From positions 85,621 through 149,620 of IMG/VR virus record IMGVR_UViG_3300046692_000144: a stretch of 64,000 nucleotides of DNA. The stretch is one strand, 5' to 3'. Source of the stretch: a virus. Within the stretch, counting starts at the first letter, position 1, and each line of letters begins with the position of its first letter. The notes beneath the pieces are model-generated. The model was not told the DNA's origin. It worked only from the letters and a program-made list of their open reading frames with translations, and did not search any database. Below are positions 15,775 through 22,838 of this stretch, piece by piece. The translations under genes were made by a program, and so were the position numbers.

Positions 15775-16622
15775 TTCTTATCCGAAAGTACGCCTACGAT
15801 AAATTCTCGTGCTCCGTCACCAGGTTCACGTTTCTTAGCGACCTTCTCCAAGAAGACGTTAGACTCGCTCGCCTTTTTATCATGCCCCTTATACGCTCGG
15901 TAGGCCGCATGTCCTATCATGGCCACACCTGTACCGATAGCTACCTTGCGAGTTACCTTGGCCGCAATATTTGCACGATCTACCATCTTCGAGTTCGTAG
16001 TGGCCCCGGTCACAAGCTCAGACATGTATCCTTTTGAAAATGGCTTTCCAGCAGCTTTTGCCTTAGCCATATAGTTTTCACGATGCAGTTCAATAGCAGG
16101 CTTCATCTTCTCCGCTACCTTCTTACCAAGGTACTTCGAGCTTGCAGCAAGGCCGAGGCCAGCATAGCCTTCCATCGCTACGGACGCATCGTTGTTCTTA
16201 GCAGCAGCGGCCTTTTCAAGGTAGGGGTTCTTGTCGTCCAACGCTTTCTTCCTGAGAAATAGCCAAGCCTTCTCACCGTAATGTTCAGGGGCTTTTTTGA
16301 TTAAGAAACGATCACCGTTGTTTAGCTCAAGATGATAGTCATTGTTGATTGTCTGGGAACTACCTTTCTGAGCGTAGTCTATTACTTGGGTACCTGCCCC
16401 GTACTGACCGTCAGGGATAACGATGCTTGGAGTAGTGGCGTAATGGGCCGTATGGACTGGCTGCTCCCATAGGATCGTAGGTTTACCTACTTCCGGGAAC
16501 TCCTTTTTAGACGCCCACGAAAAAGCTTTGTCATCAATTACGATTCTATAGTCGTAATGTAATCCCGCTCGTTTAGCGTCGTGCTTCTGTCTAACGAAAA
16601 GTACTGGGGTCGGATTCTTCAT
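15771..16622 (-). CDS. LigD-type 3'-phosphoesterase domain fused to YLEK-tagged segments
   Basis: 283 residues. Residues 1-125 match the 3'-phosphoesterase domain of LigD: FVRQKHDAKRAGLHYDYRI (9-27, with the metal-binding His14, His22 and Asp24), SWASKKEF, then IPDGQYGAGTQVIDY (69-83). LigD domains of this kind remove 3'-phosphates or 3'-ribonucleotides from DNA ends. After it come NPYLEKAAA (132-140), a hydrophobic helical part similar to other YLEK proteins, and NVFLEKVAK (255-263). The tag is thus internal and repeated, which would let a maturation protease cut the enzyme from its trailing parts. First gene of the late operon, with a late-promoter motif five bases before the ATG and no Shine-Dalgarno. 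Confidence 0.85.
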   Translation of the reverse strand: MKNPTPVLFVRQKHDAKRAGLHYDYRIVIDDKAFSWASKKEFPEVGKPTILWEQPVHTAHYATTPSIVIPDGQYGAGTQVIDYAQKGSSQTINNDYHLELNNGDRFLIKKAPEHYGEKAWLFLRKKALDDKNPYLEKAAAAKNNDASVAMEGYAGLGLAASSKYLGKKVAEKMKPAIELHRENYMAKAKAAGKPFSKGYMSELVTGATTNSKMVDRANIAAKVTRKVAIGTGVAMIGHAAYRAYKGHDKKASESNVFLEKVAKKREPGDGAREFIVGVLSDKK

Positions 16623-16626
16623 TTTT

Positions 16627-16637
16627 CTATTTTAACG
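16627..16637 (-). promoter_or_regulatory. Late-class promoter, CGTTAAAATAG
   Basis: Best-fit minus-strand motif, immediately before the 3'-phosphoesterase gene: CGTTAAAATAGAAAA then ATG. The distance leaves room for almost no leader. Confidence 0.6.
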
Positions 16638-16653
16638 GCGACCCTACCTTGAT

Positions 16654-16662
16654 TGGTATAAG
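16654..16662 (+). promoter_or_regulatory. Early-class promoter core (TGGTATAAG)
   Basis: TTGGTATAAGAGATATGG with TATAAG at 16657-16662, placed back to back with the late promoter of the facing operon; 35 bases before the next plus-strand gene. Confidence 0.65.
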
Positions 16663-16695
16663 AGATATGGATAACAACACATGGGGAGATTTCGC

Positions 16696-17067
16696 ATGCA
16701 ATCCAAAAGATACATATCTGATCTTGCAAGACTTACGTACATAGGTAAGGAAAAACTCTTAAGTCTATTTCGAGTGAAGCCTACAAAACCTGTGGATATC
16801 ATAAAGGCGGAACTGGAAGCAATGGTTACCCGTCTTGCTCAGGATCATAAGACCTCAGAAGAGGCTATCAAAAATCTCATGACGGAGGCCTCGGAGTTAC
16901 TAGAGGAGCTCAGAGTTCGTGAGGAAGAAGAGATGAAACAGTGGAGGGCCAATGCAAGTGAGTGGCTGCTTAAGGCAGGAGTCGATTCAAAATGTGTTGA
17001 GGAGTTCCTCAAAAATCCTACATTGGCAAACCTCGAAGAGTTACGTAAAAAATACCCTTGCTCTTAA
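16696..17067 (+). CDS. Small early protein, coiled-coil, unknown
   Basis: 123 residues from the ATG at 16696, chosen because GGGGAG lies seven bases upstream; an ATG at 16681 would place its own leader over the promoter start. Long charged heptad-like helix in the middle (LAQDHKTSEEAIKNLMTEAS and ELLEELRVREEEEMKQWR). No signal peptide. No recognised family. Confidence 0.65.
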   Translation: MQSKRYISDLARLTYIGKEKLLSLFRVKPTKPVDIIKAELEAMVTRLAQDHKTSEEAIKNLMTEASELLEELRVREEEEMKQWRANASEWLLKAGVDSKCVEEFLKNPTLANLEELRKKYPCS

Positions 17068-17080
17068 AAGTAAGGGACTG

Positions 17081-17105
17081 GAGGCCCGTAACTGGGCTTC
17101 TTTTA
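17081..17105 (+). terminator. Intrinsic terminator
   Basis: GAGGCCC / GGGCTTC stem (one G-T pair), loop GTAACT, followed by TTTTAG. Confidence 0.7.
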
Positions 17106-17109
17106 GCCT

Positions 17110-17138
17110 GTCAATAAAACAAACCGTTTTGGTATAAC
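17110..17138 (+). promoter_or_regulatory. Early-class promoter, GTCAAT-N17-TATAAC
   Basis: GTCAAT at 17110, 17-base spacer ending TTGG, TATAAC at 17133-17138, then TAAAGTGTAGC. It drives the three-gene unit that includes the reverse transcriptase. Confidence 0.75.
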
Positions 17139-17230
17139 TAAAGTGTAGCACCTTGTTTTACGATGAGAAGCCCACTCAAGGAAATTGTAAACCAAACCCA
17201 ACCCTCAAAGAAAAACTAAATACGGTAAAC

Positions 17231-17389
17231 ATGACTATGAACGCAGGCACTTTTGATTTTTCCGCAATGTCCTCTGAACAACTGCTCGCCCTTGTCAAAC
17301 ATCTGGCCTTGGAAGTATGGGCTAGATCTAGCGGGGTGAGAAAGGTAGTTGTACATGTTGTGAAACGAATCAAAGGCTGGTTTATCTAA
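17231..17389 (+). CDS. Small early protein ahead of the RT unit, unknown
   Basis: 52 residues, MTMNAGTFDFSAMSSEQLL and a basic C-terminus (VVVHVVKRIKGWFI). A longer TTG-started version from 17153 is possible but would begin a few bases from the predicted transcript start. No clear Shine-Dalgarno before the ATG. The about 85-base leader (17145-17230) is purine-rich with no strong hairpin that I can see. Confidence 0.5.
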   Translation: MTMNAGTFDFSAMSSEQLLALVKHLALEVWARSSGVRKVVVHVVKRIKGWFI

Positions 17390-17410
17390 CCGAGCTTAGG
17401 AGGCTCTCTA

Positions 17411-17908
17411 ATGGCGATTCGCCCTAGCACCACCGCTTCACCTCGGGATACGTTGAAATGTCTTCGACCTCACAAGGGTCTTATGTGTTTTAACTCCGAG
17501 GCAGGCCACTACGAGAAATACGCAGTGGTCACGGGAACCCCTAACAACGCGGGGTTCGTTCCTCTTGAAAAGCATGTAGGAGTAGTGCGCCTTGGCGTTA
17601 TCTACTTGAAGAATATCGGATCTGTTCGGAGTGGTTTCTATGCTGTCTTCCCTCGTGACATCTACCGTCGAAGAATCGACGCAAGACCCGTTCGACGACT
17701 CTCAATTGAGGAAGCAACTCTCCTCCTTGGAGGGAACCTTGATCACCTTGGATTGCCAGAAGCAACCCTTGGAGAACTCGATGCCTCAATCGAACCGCGA
17801 ACTATCGAAACTTCTCAGAGTGCAGAGCTCAGCGACGCTGACGTATGCTTCGAAGAACAAATCCGATCACTACAAGCTTCTGAAGATTCCGAAGAAGGGT
17901 GGTTATAG
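17411..17908 (+). CDS. Unknown protein overlapping the reverse transcriptase gene
   Basis: 165 residues; AGGAGG precedes the ATG. N-terminal half mixed beta (KYAVVTGTPNNAGFVPLEKH), C-terminal third acidic (SEDSEEGWL). Its last 128 bases overlap the start of the RT gene in another frame, and 278 bases if the RT uses the earlier GTG. Retrons often encode an accessory effector next to the RT; whether this is one cannot be told. Such a long out-of-frame overlap implies coupled or competing translation. Confidence 0.6.
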   Translation: MAIRPSTTASPRDTLKCLRPHKGLMCFNSEAGHYEKYAVVTGTPNNAGFVPLEKHVGVVRLGVIYLKNIGSVRSGFYAVFPRDIYRRRIDARPVRRLSIEEATLLLGGNLDHLGLPEATLGELDASIEPRTIETSQSAELSDADVCFEEQIRSLQASEDSEEGWL

Positions 17909-18743
17909 GGTCGTTTACAACCCAAGCAATCTCATGCGTTTGTTGCAGTTCCGAATCTTGAAGGAGGTCCTAGAGAAGTACTTCGAGATCCCGGATTACA
18001 TTTACGCTTTCGAACGGGATAAATCTATCCCGGTCATGGCGAAGATGCATGAGGGTAGCTTGCAAGTTGTAAGCCTTGACATCAAGGACTACTTTCCGAG
18101 CATTAAGCAAAACGTTCTGAAAGACTTGATGCAAAGCGTCGGCTTCGGAGAGTCTCCGGCCCGCACCTTGTCGGAGCTTATGACCTTAGGGCCAAATGTT
18201 CCGCAGGGTGGATTGACCAGTCCAAAGATTAGCAACGTGGTTGCCTCTAGGACTTTCGGGCCTGTGGTAAAGAAGTTCTGCGAAGACAGGGGCCTGGCCC
18301 TTACCATCTACGCAGATGACATCACGATTTCTTCGAAGGCAGACTTCAACGCCCAAGAAGCTATCGAGTTCGTGTCTGGGGTTCTCGTCGGCTTTGGCTT
18401 CCGGGTCAATAAGGCTAAGACGAAAGTAATGAAGAAAGGTACTCGACGCAGTCGTTTGTATGTGTGCGGTACCGTTGTGAACGAGAAGGTGAATCTCCTC
18501 CGGAACGAGCGTCTTCGGTTAAGAGCCGTCGTTCACAACAGTGTTAAAAATGGTCTGGAAGCAGAAGCGTCTAAGACCGGTCTCACCGCAAACGAATTCT
18601 TAATGAGAGTTCGTGGCAAGCTCAACTGGTTTGGACAGCTAAACCCTGAAGGGTCTTCGAAACTCATCGAACGATTCCAAGGGGCATGCACGGATTGGGA
18701 AGTGATCAACCGATCAACTCCTTACCAACACCAGCCTGGGTAA
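17781..18743 (+). CDS. Retron-type reverse transcriptase
   Basis: 320 residues from ATG 17781, chosen because GGAG lies six bases upstream and the length is typical of retron RTs; a GTG at 17631 would add 50 residues without better support. Motifs: KIPKKGGYRVVYNP (35-48), VSLDIKDYFPSI (97-108, first catalytic Asp), VPQGGLTSPKISN (140-152), IYADDITIS (176-184, catalytic YADD), and LYVCGTVVNEK (226-236) where retrons have their VTG motif. The C-terminal thumb (RGKLNWFGQLNPE) also has the retron pattern. All catalytic residues are intact. I could not find a convincing msr-msd RNA; upstream DNA is occupied by the overlapping gene. Role could be defence against rival phages or counter-defence. Confidence 0.88.
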   Translation: MPQSNRELSKLLRVQSSATLTYASKNKSDHYKLLKIPKKGGYRVVYNPSNLMRLLQFRILKEVLEKYFEIPDYIYAFERDKSIPVMAKMHEGSLQVVSLDIKDYFPSIKQNVLKDLMQSVGFGESPARTLSELMTLGPNVPQGGLTSPKISNVVASRTFGPVVKKFCEDRGLALTIYADDITISSKADFNAQEAIEFVSGVLVGFGFRVNKAKTKVMKKGTRRSRLYVCGTVVNEKVNLLRNERLRLRAVVHNSVKNGLEAEASKTGLTANEFLMRVRGKLNWFGQLNPEGSSKLIERFQGACTDWEVINRSTPYQHQPG

Positions 18744-18860
18744 AACGCTGTACAACGCAAACTGTTTGGAATCTGAACATGAACAGTAAGCTATGGGCTT
18801 CTCAAGATTCGATCAAAGAAAACACTGTGCTTCAACACCAATAAAGACTACACCCGTTTT

Positions 18861-18896
18861 GAGGATTCCTCGGCGAAAGCCGGGGGCCTCGTTTTA
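18861..18896 (+). terminator. Terminator after the RT gene
   Basis: CCTCGGC-GAAA-GCCGGGG inside an outer GAGG/CCTC pairing, then GTTTTAG. The 117 bases between RT stop and this hairpin contain no supported gene. Confidence 0.75.
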
Positions 18897-18917
18897 GCCC
18901 AGATGAGGTCTCTAAAT

Positions 18918-18926
18918 TGGTATAAG
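18918..18926 (+). promoter_or_regulatory. Early-class promoter core (TGGTATAAG)
   Basis: TTGGTATAAGTATTATGTAATG, TATAAG at 18921-18926; leader about 30 bases containing TAGAGG. Confidence 0.65.
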
Positions 18927-18958
18927 TATTATGTAATGAAACTAGAGGTTGTACGCTA

Positions 18959-19345
18959 ATGAAAACCGTAATCTGGAATCGTCGCCTGATTGATGGATCA
19001 ATTCAGGAAGTCAGTTTTACAGCACTGTTTTCGGAAGATCACCAGTCTGTAGATACCTACTTAGAAGAAATGGCCAGGAGGGCAGGGGTTATCCGAAGCA
19101 AGGCAACATTCACGGAGGAGATGAGCCGAATTGAGCTTGCGTATGAAATCGATCTAATCTTTGCTAAAGACAGAGACGATATCATTAAGGCCAGTGAATA
19201 CTATACTGCCAAGGCGATGATCTTGGTGGTGCGATACGCCCTCTCGGACGAAAGGGATTCGCAGGAAGTAGCGCAGGAAACATTCAAACACTTCCTTGCC
19301 AAGGTTAAATTCAACCCGTCATCTGATGTTGAGATGGCTGCATGA
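18959..19345 (+). CDS. Small early protein, unknown
   Basis: 128 residues, acidic and helical, cytosolic. No recognised motif. Single-gene unit between its own promoter and a terminator, facing the baseplate spike gene. Confidence 0.65.
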   Translation: MKTVIWNRRLIDGSIQEVSFTALFSEDHQSVDTYLEEMARRAGVIRSKATFTEEMSRIELAYEIDLIFAKDRDDIIKASEYYTAKAMILVVRYALSDERDSQEVAQETFKHFLAKVKFNPSSDVEMAA

Positions 19346-19348
19346 ACT

Positions 19349-19368
19349 GAGGGCTTCCGCCCTCTTTT
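19349..19368 (+). terminator. Intrinsic terminator
   Basis: GAGGGC-TTCC-GCCCTC followed by TTTT; its right edge touches the stop of the convergent spike gene. Confidence 0.85.
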
Positions 19369-20509
19369 AACCTAGCTGAACCCCCGCAGGAGTGATGTGT
19401 ACGAAGTGGCCACCAGAGGCGTCCATGAGGATAGAGTCAACCAGGACCTGTGTAACGGTACTTCCTTTTTTAGTAACTACGCCAGTAGCATTGATCGTCA
19501 CAGAAGAGTCGTTGTTGTAATTCAGAACAATGGTGTCCTTTACTACGCTAACGGTGCAGAAGGTGCCGTTGGTTGTGGTTACGGCCCAAGCAGCGTTGGT
19601 ATTGTTGACTGCACTTGTGCTAGTACCGTCAGTAGTAGTCATTGTCCACGCACCGTTGGTATTGACCATGGTGCTGTAGTGGGAACCGTCTGGAGTTTTA
19701 GTAGTGGTGGTTACGTTCCCGAGGAGGTCAGTCTCTTCGATACGAAGAGTGGCACCGGTACCATCTACAACCATGACTCGTTTTAGAGGCCCGCCTGGGG
19801 TTGCAGAGCCACCGGCTGAACCTAGTTCATAGGTGTCCTTCAGAGCCGCAGCAGTATCCACGTCTCCGTACATTTCTTGGTAACGGAAAATACCTGACCG
19901 AGCTTCTGCTACGGTTCGAGCGTAAGCAGAGTACTTGTATACTGTTCCTTTTACCGAAGCGTATACATCGACGCCCACCTCAGACATAAACTCTAGGTTC
20001 CGACCTACGAGTCGAACACAGTCATCGAACTTACTAATGATGATCTGAGCGAGGACGCTGGCCTTAAGCAGAACCGTGCCTGCACGAAGAACACCCATCA
20101 TGCCACCGCCCTCAGAAGAGAGGATGGTATCTCCTGCCATCATATCTCCGGCCTTACCGGAGTTGTACGAGTCACCAGAGAGTGGGGTGAGCTTGCCGGT
20201 ATCTCCGAAAGAGGAGCCCGTGTCAATTGCCAGAGGCGTAGATGGATCTCGGTCGATTCTAGGAAGGAATCCGTCAATGACGGGATAACCAAGACCGGTA
20301 GATAGCTTTACCCGATCACCCATCTTTGGAGTGAACGAAGATGAAGCCCGGCCACCACCACCAGACGGAGATACCCAGATAACGTTGTCGTAACGTTGAC
20401 CTTGAATGGTTTTAACGGTGCAGCAATACCGCTGAGCATCTACGCTCAGAACTGTGCCTTCGAGGACGTCCCGGGAAACCGGAGTGGTTTGATTGAATAT
20501 GCTACTCAT
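19367..20509 (-). CDS. Baseplate hub/spike protein (gpV-like)
   Basis: 380 residues. N-terminal 100 residues have an OB-fold-like start (LEGTVLSVDAQRYCCTVKTI, then MGDRVKLSTGLGYPVIDGFL), typical of gpV/gp5 baseplate spikes. The C-terminal 150 residues consist of short repetitive strands rich in Thr/Asn/Asp/Gly (DGTSTSAVNNTNAAW and similar), as expected for a beta-helical spike. It would sit at the tail tip and pierce the outer membrane. A late motif (GTTAAACTGAG) lies just before the ATG. Confidence 0.75.
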   Translation of the reverse strand: MSSIFNQTTPVSRDVLEGTVLSVDAQRYCCTVKTIQGQRYDNVIWVSPSGGGGRASSSFTPKMGDRVKLSTGLGYPVIDGFLPRIDRDPSTPLAIDTGSSFGDTGKLTPLSGDSYNSGKAGDMMAGDTILSSEGGGMMGVLRAGTVLLKASVLAQIIISKFDDCVRLVGRNLEFMSEVGVDVYASVKGTVYKYSAYARTVAEARSGIFRYQEMYGDVDTAAALKDTYELGSAGGSATPGGPLKRVMVVDGTGATLRIEETDLLGNVTTTTKTPDGSHYSTMVNTNGAWTMTTTDGTSTSAVNNTNAAWAVTTTNGTFCTVSVVKDTIVLNYNNDSSVTINATGVVTKKGSTVTQVLVDSILMDASGGHFVHITPAGVQLG

Positions 20510-20512
20510 AAT

Positions 20513-20524
20513 CTCAGTTTAACG
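20513..20524 (-). promoter_or_regulatory. Late-class promoter, CGTTAAACTGAG
   Basis: Minus-strand motif four bases before the spike gene ATG. Confidence 0.55.
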
Positions 20525-20535
20525 TTGTCCATTCG

Positions 20536-20543
20536 GGTATAAG
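20536..20543 (+). promoter_or_regulatory. Early-class promoter core (GGGTATAAG)
   Basis: CGGGTATAAGTAAGGTAGATAAAAC, TATAAG at 20538-20543, upstream of two tiny membrane-peptide genes. Confidence 0.6.
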
Positions 20544-20580
20544 TAAGGTAGATAAAACTATTACTAACCTAGGAGGAGTC

Positions 20581-20679
20581 ATGAAAGTGTTCTTGATGCT
20601 GGTGAGAGATCTTACCATCGCAGCACTACTGCTCTATGCTCTGTCCCTCACTATCCTATACTTGGTGTTAAAAGTATGA
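20581..20679 (+). CDS. Tiny single-span membrane peptide
   Basis: 32 residues: MKVFLMLVRDLTIAAL followed by further Leu/Tyr-rich hydrophobic residues to LKV. AGGAGGAGTC gives a strong ribosome-binding site. One hydrophobic helix with a positive N-terminal side. Its stop overlaps the next ATG (ATGA), so the two peptides are coupled. Possible superinfection, lysis-timing or envelope peptide; no family recognised. Confidence 0.65.
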   Translation: MKVFLMLVRDLTIAALLLYALSLTILYLVLKV

Positions 20680-20783
20680 CCCACCTGATTTTCAACTTCG
20701 TTACAGAACATCCCATCAGCATGATCGCTATCGTAGCTGCCTTGATACTTTGGGGGGCGGATATGGTGATAGGCTCTAAGTAG
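20676..20783 (+). CDS. Second tiny membrane peptide
   Basis: 35 residues, MTHLIFNFVTEHPISM then a hydrophobic helix (IAIVAALILWGADMVIG) ending SK. Coupled to the previous peptide. Its last eight bases overlap the end of the convergent YLEK-tagged gene. Confidence 0.6.
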   Translation: MTHLIFNFVTEHPISMIAIVAALILWGADMVIGSK

Positions 20784-21630
20784 AAGAACCCGTCGCGTGC
20801 GATATTGCAGCGGCGGTTCTTTTTAGGTGTGCAGAAGTAGGATTACCTAGATACTTATACGCTTCATGCTTAAAGCCGCCTACCGGAACCTTAGACTCTG
20901 CACCATGTTTGAGAGGGTTTGTGATGAAAGTCTTCTTGAGGAAATCTACGGCTTTCTTACCGTACTTGTTTCCTTGAACAGCCTTGCTCCCTGCAAGAGC
21001 TTTTGCACCGTCGAGAATAGCTGCACCAGGTTCAATAGGAGCTACGGACATTGCGCTTAGCAACGGCAGTGCCTGAGTGTGCTTGCCGGGAACAAAGTTA
21101 GATCCTACTGGGACCTTACCATGACCAATGTTCTTAGCAATGTTACTGAGCAACGGATGACTTTTGTCCTTCCACAGTTTTGACAATTCACCTAAGTGCT
21201 TATCGCTAAGGTTTTTGATCGTCGGCAGGTGCTTCTGAAGAACTCCGTGAACCGCCTTAACTACGGGGTCCTCGTGCATATTCAGTTTCTTAAGCGTATC
21301 GAACTTACCTTCTACAGCCATTCGTGCAGCAGCTCGTTGACGTTTGGTAGCACCATGAAGGACTTCACTGAGATGACCGCCAGCCTCATGAGCAGCGGTG
21401 TGAGCCGCAGCCACGTCTGGGGTAATTACCGACGTTGCACTCCTCGCAGCCTTTGCTTTGAAAGATTTGTTTACTACACCGTGGTATCCCTCAGTAAAAG
21501 AGTTGGCGAGGTACTTCGCAACCTTCTTACTCTTGAGAGCTTGGTTGGTAGCGATGTTCTGTGCAAGGTGAGAAATGGCAGTACCAGCCAAGAGGCTAGA
21601 CTGTTTCTCCAGGTAGGGGTTCTTAGTCAT
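20776..21630 (-). CDS. YLEK-tagged late protein
   Basis: 284 residues beginning MTKNPYLEKQSSLLAG. Basic, Ala/His/Lys-rich and helical. It contains AAHEAGGHLSEVL, which resembles but does not match the HExxH zinc motif. Late motif and very short leader upstream (CTAAAATTCATCC then ATG). Probably an inner-head or DNA-associated virion protein given its tag and basic character. Confidence 0.65.
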   Translation of the reverse strand: MTKNPYLEKQSSLLAGTAISHLAQNIATNQALKSKKVAKYLANSFTEGYHGVVNKSFKAKAARSATSVITPDVAAAHTAAHEAGGHLSEVLHGATKRQRAAARMAVEGKFDTLKKLNMHEDPVVKAVHGVLQKHLPTIKNLSDKHLGELSKLWKDKSHPLLSNIAKNIGHGKVPVGSNFVPGKHTQALPLLSAMSVAPIEPGAAILDGAKALAGSKAVQGNKYGKKAVDFLKKTFITNPLKHGAESKVPVGGFKHEAYKYLGNPTSAHLKRTAAAISHATGSST

Positions 21631-21634
21631 GGAT

Positions 21635-21645
21635 GAATTTTAGCG
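21635..21645 (-). promoter_or_regulatory. Late-class promoter, CGCTAAAATTC
   Basis: Minus-strand motif ending about five bases before the ATG of the YLEK-tagged gene. Confidence 0.5.
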
Positions 21646-21654
21646 CAAAAGAAA

Positions 21655-21800
21655 ACCCGTACTAGACGGGTTGAAGTGGTTAAGACCTGTTTGTTTCGTG
21701 GCGGAATTCCCTCTGGAAAACCCTAAGACCCCAATTAGGGTCAGACCCCGCCTCTACCTCTCGCGGTAAAGTACGGCAGGAATGTTTCTATTAGACGGTA
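21655..21800 (-). ncRNA. Candidate structured late non-coding RNA
   Basis: This part of the 312-base gap has no credible gene. Read on the minus strand it starts just after a late-promoter motif (21801-21810) and ends in an intrinsic terminator (AACCCG/CGGGTT stem at about 21657-21673 followed by T-rich sequence). Between them lie a TACC/GGTA hairpin (21755-21768) and a GGCGG/CCGCC stem (21700-21704 with 21748-21752) enclosing two hairpins: GACCC/GGGTC (21727-21742) and TTCC/GGAA (21707-21718). It lacks the arms of a tRNA. About 140 bases long; function unknown. Confidence 0.5.
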
Positions 21801-21810
21801 ATATTTTAAC
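21801..21810 (-). promoter_or_regulatory. Late-class promoter, GTTAAAATAT
   Basis: Minus-strand motif with no gene directly downstream; it would drive the candidate non-coding RNA and then the YLEK-tagged gene. Confidence 0.5.
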
Positions 21811-21834
21811 AAAAAGAAACCCGCATTGCACGGG
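21811..21834 (-). terminator. Minus-strand intrinsic terminator
   Basis: Stem CCCG/CGGG with loop CATTGCA; read on the minus strand it is followed by TTTCTTTTT. It would stop read-through from the tail operon ahead of the candidate RNA. Confidence 0.55.
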
Positions 21835-21909
21835 CCTTAGGGCACTCACTAGGCTGAAGCTAGGAGGAAGGTGGGTGAAAGCTAGGCTATCACGTTGAGG
21901 GTATATTAA

Positions 21910-21938
21910 CTCAATATCTGAAAACGGTTTGGTATAAC
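21910..21938 (+). promoter_or_regulatory. Early-class promoter, CTCAAT-N17-TATAAC, with leader hairpin
   Basis: CTCAAT at 21910, TATAAC at 21933-21938. The predicted 5' end begins with hairpin TGAGG-AAGAA-CCTCA (21944-21958). Confidence 0.75.
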
Positions 21939-21984
21939 TAGATTGAGGAAGAACCTCACTACTATTCTCTACGAGACCTTACCA

Positions 21985-22746
21985 ATGAACCAACTTGCTT
22001 TAGCTGTTCAGGCTCCAAACCCGCTCGACATCTTCAACTTCGAAGGTAACGAAGTCCGGACCTCCTTGATAAACGGAGAGCCTTGGTTCGTATGCGCTGA
22101 TGTATGTGCGGCGTTGGATATCGGTAATAATCGAATGGCGATATCTCGACTAGACGAGGAAGACCGGGGCGTAACTACTACTGACACCCCCTCCGGACGG
22201 CAGGAGATGGGGGTAATTAATGAATCAGGTCTTTACTCCCTGATCTTCAAAAGCAGAAAACCAGAAGCTATACGGTTCAAGCGCTGGGTGACTTCTGTTC
22301 TTATCCCTGGAATTCGCAAGAAGGAATTCGTACACGTTTCCGAAGCTCAAGTCCCAGTCAGTGTTCTTACTCAGGTCCTGGCAGCGTTCGAAACCTTGCG
22401 AAGCGACATGGCTGATATCCGTAAGGAGCTTCATGACTCCAGGCCACAAGTACCTGCGATTGCTGCTCCGGTTCTCAGTAAACCTGCTCGTGAACCTGTG
22501 AAAAGCCATCTCTTCTCAACTGCAAAGTTGGCGAACAAGCTAGGGGTTACGGCATCCCGTTTGAACGCAATCTTTGAAGTTCTCGGCTATCACACTCGGG
22601 TAGCCAACCGCTATGCTCCAACCCAGAAAGCTATGAGAATGGCTGAGGTAGTTGGTAAGACCATAGATCGTGGCCAAGGTGCCAGAGACAAGTACCTCTG
22701 GAAAGAAGAGATCATCTCCAAGATTCCAAAGAAATACTACATGTAA
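21985..22746 (+). CDS. BRO-N domain antirepressor-like protein
   Basis: 253 residues from ATG 21985, preferred over an upstream ATG (21943 region) that falls within the leader hairpin; the GAGACCTT before the start is shared by other early genes. N-terminal 110 residues carry the BRO-N pattern: NGEPWFVCADVCAALDIG, LDEEDRGV, MGVINESGLYSLIFKSRKP, AIRFKRWVTSVLIPGIRK. These domains bind DNA. The C-terminal part resembles a KilA-C/antirepressor-like module (STAKLANKLGVTASRLN, APTQKAMRMAEVVGK). Likely a transcriptional regulator acting on host or prophage genes. Confidence 0.85.
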   Translation: MNQLALAVQAPNPLDIFNFEGNEVRTSLINGEPWFVCADVCAALDIGNNRMAISRLDEEDRGVTTTDTPSGRQEMGVINESGLYSLIFKSRKPEAIRFKRWVTSVLIPGIRKKEFVHVSEAQVPVSVLTQVLAAFETLRSDMADIRKELHDSRPQVPAIAAPVLSKPAREPVKSHLFSTAKLANKLGVTASRLNAIFEVLGYHTRVANRYAPTQKAMRMAEVVGKTIDRGQGARDKYLWKEEIISKIPKKYYM

Positions 22747-22776
22747 AGTACAACTAGCTCCATTGGAGCGGGTTAA

Positions 22777-22810
22777 CAAAAACCCCAGCCTAGGCCGGGG
22801 TTCTTTTTTA
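22777..22810. terminator. Bidirectional terminator between BRO-N gene and tail tube gene
   Basis: AACCCC / GGGGTT stem with a partly paired inner AGCCTAGGCC, A-run on the left and TTCTTTTTTA on the right; serves both converging genes. Confidence 0.85.
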
Positions 22811-22838
22811 GCTTATGGTACTCAAATCTGAGTACCTT

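Noticed and set aside
17068-17780. A retron msr-msd RNA upstream of the RT
   Set aside because: No pair of flanking complementary a1/a2 arms or long msd-like hairpin could be recognised, and most of the stretch is coding.
21361-21400. HEAGGH as a zinc-peptidase motif in the YLEK-tagged gene at 20776
   Set aside because: The two His are five residues apart rather than four (HExxxH), so the HExxH helix geometry is not met.
21690-21770. A tRNA gene in the non-coding gap
   Set aside because: Only a five-base closing stem and two inner hairpins; no T-arm GTTC sequence, no seven-base acceptor stem and no anticodon-arm geometry.
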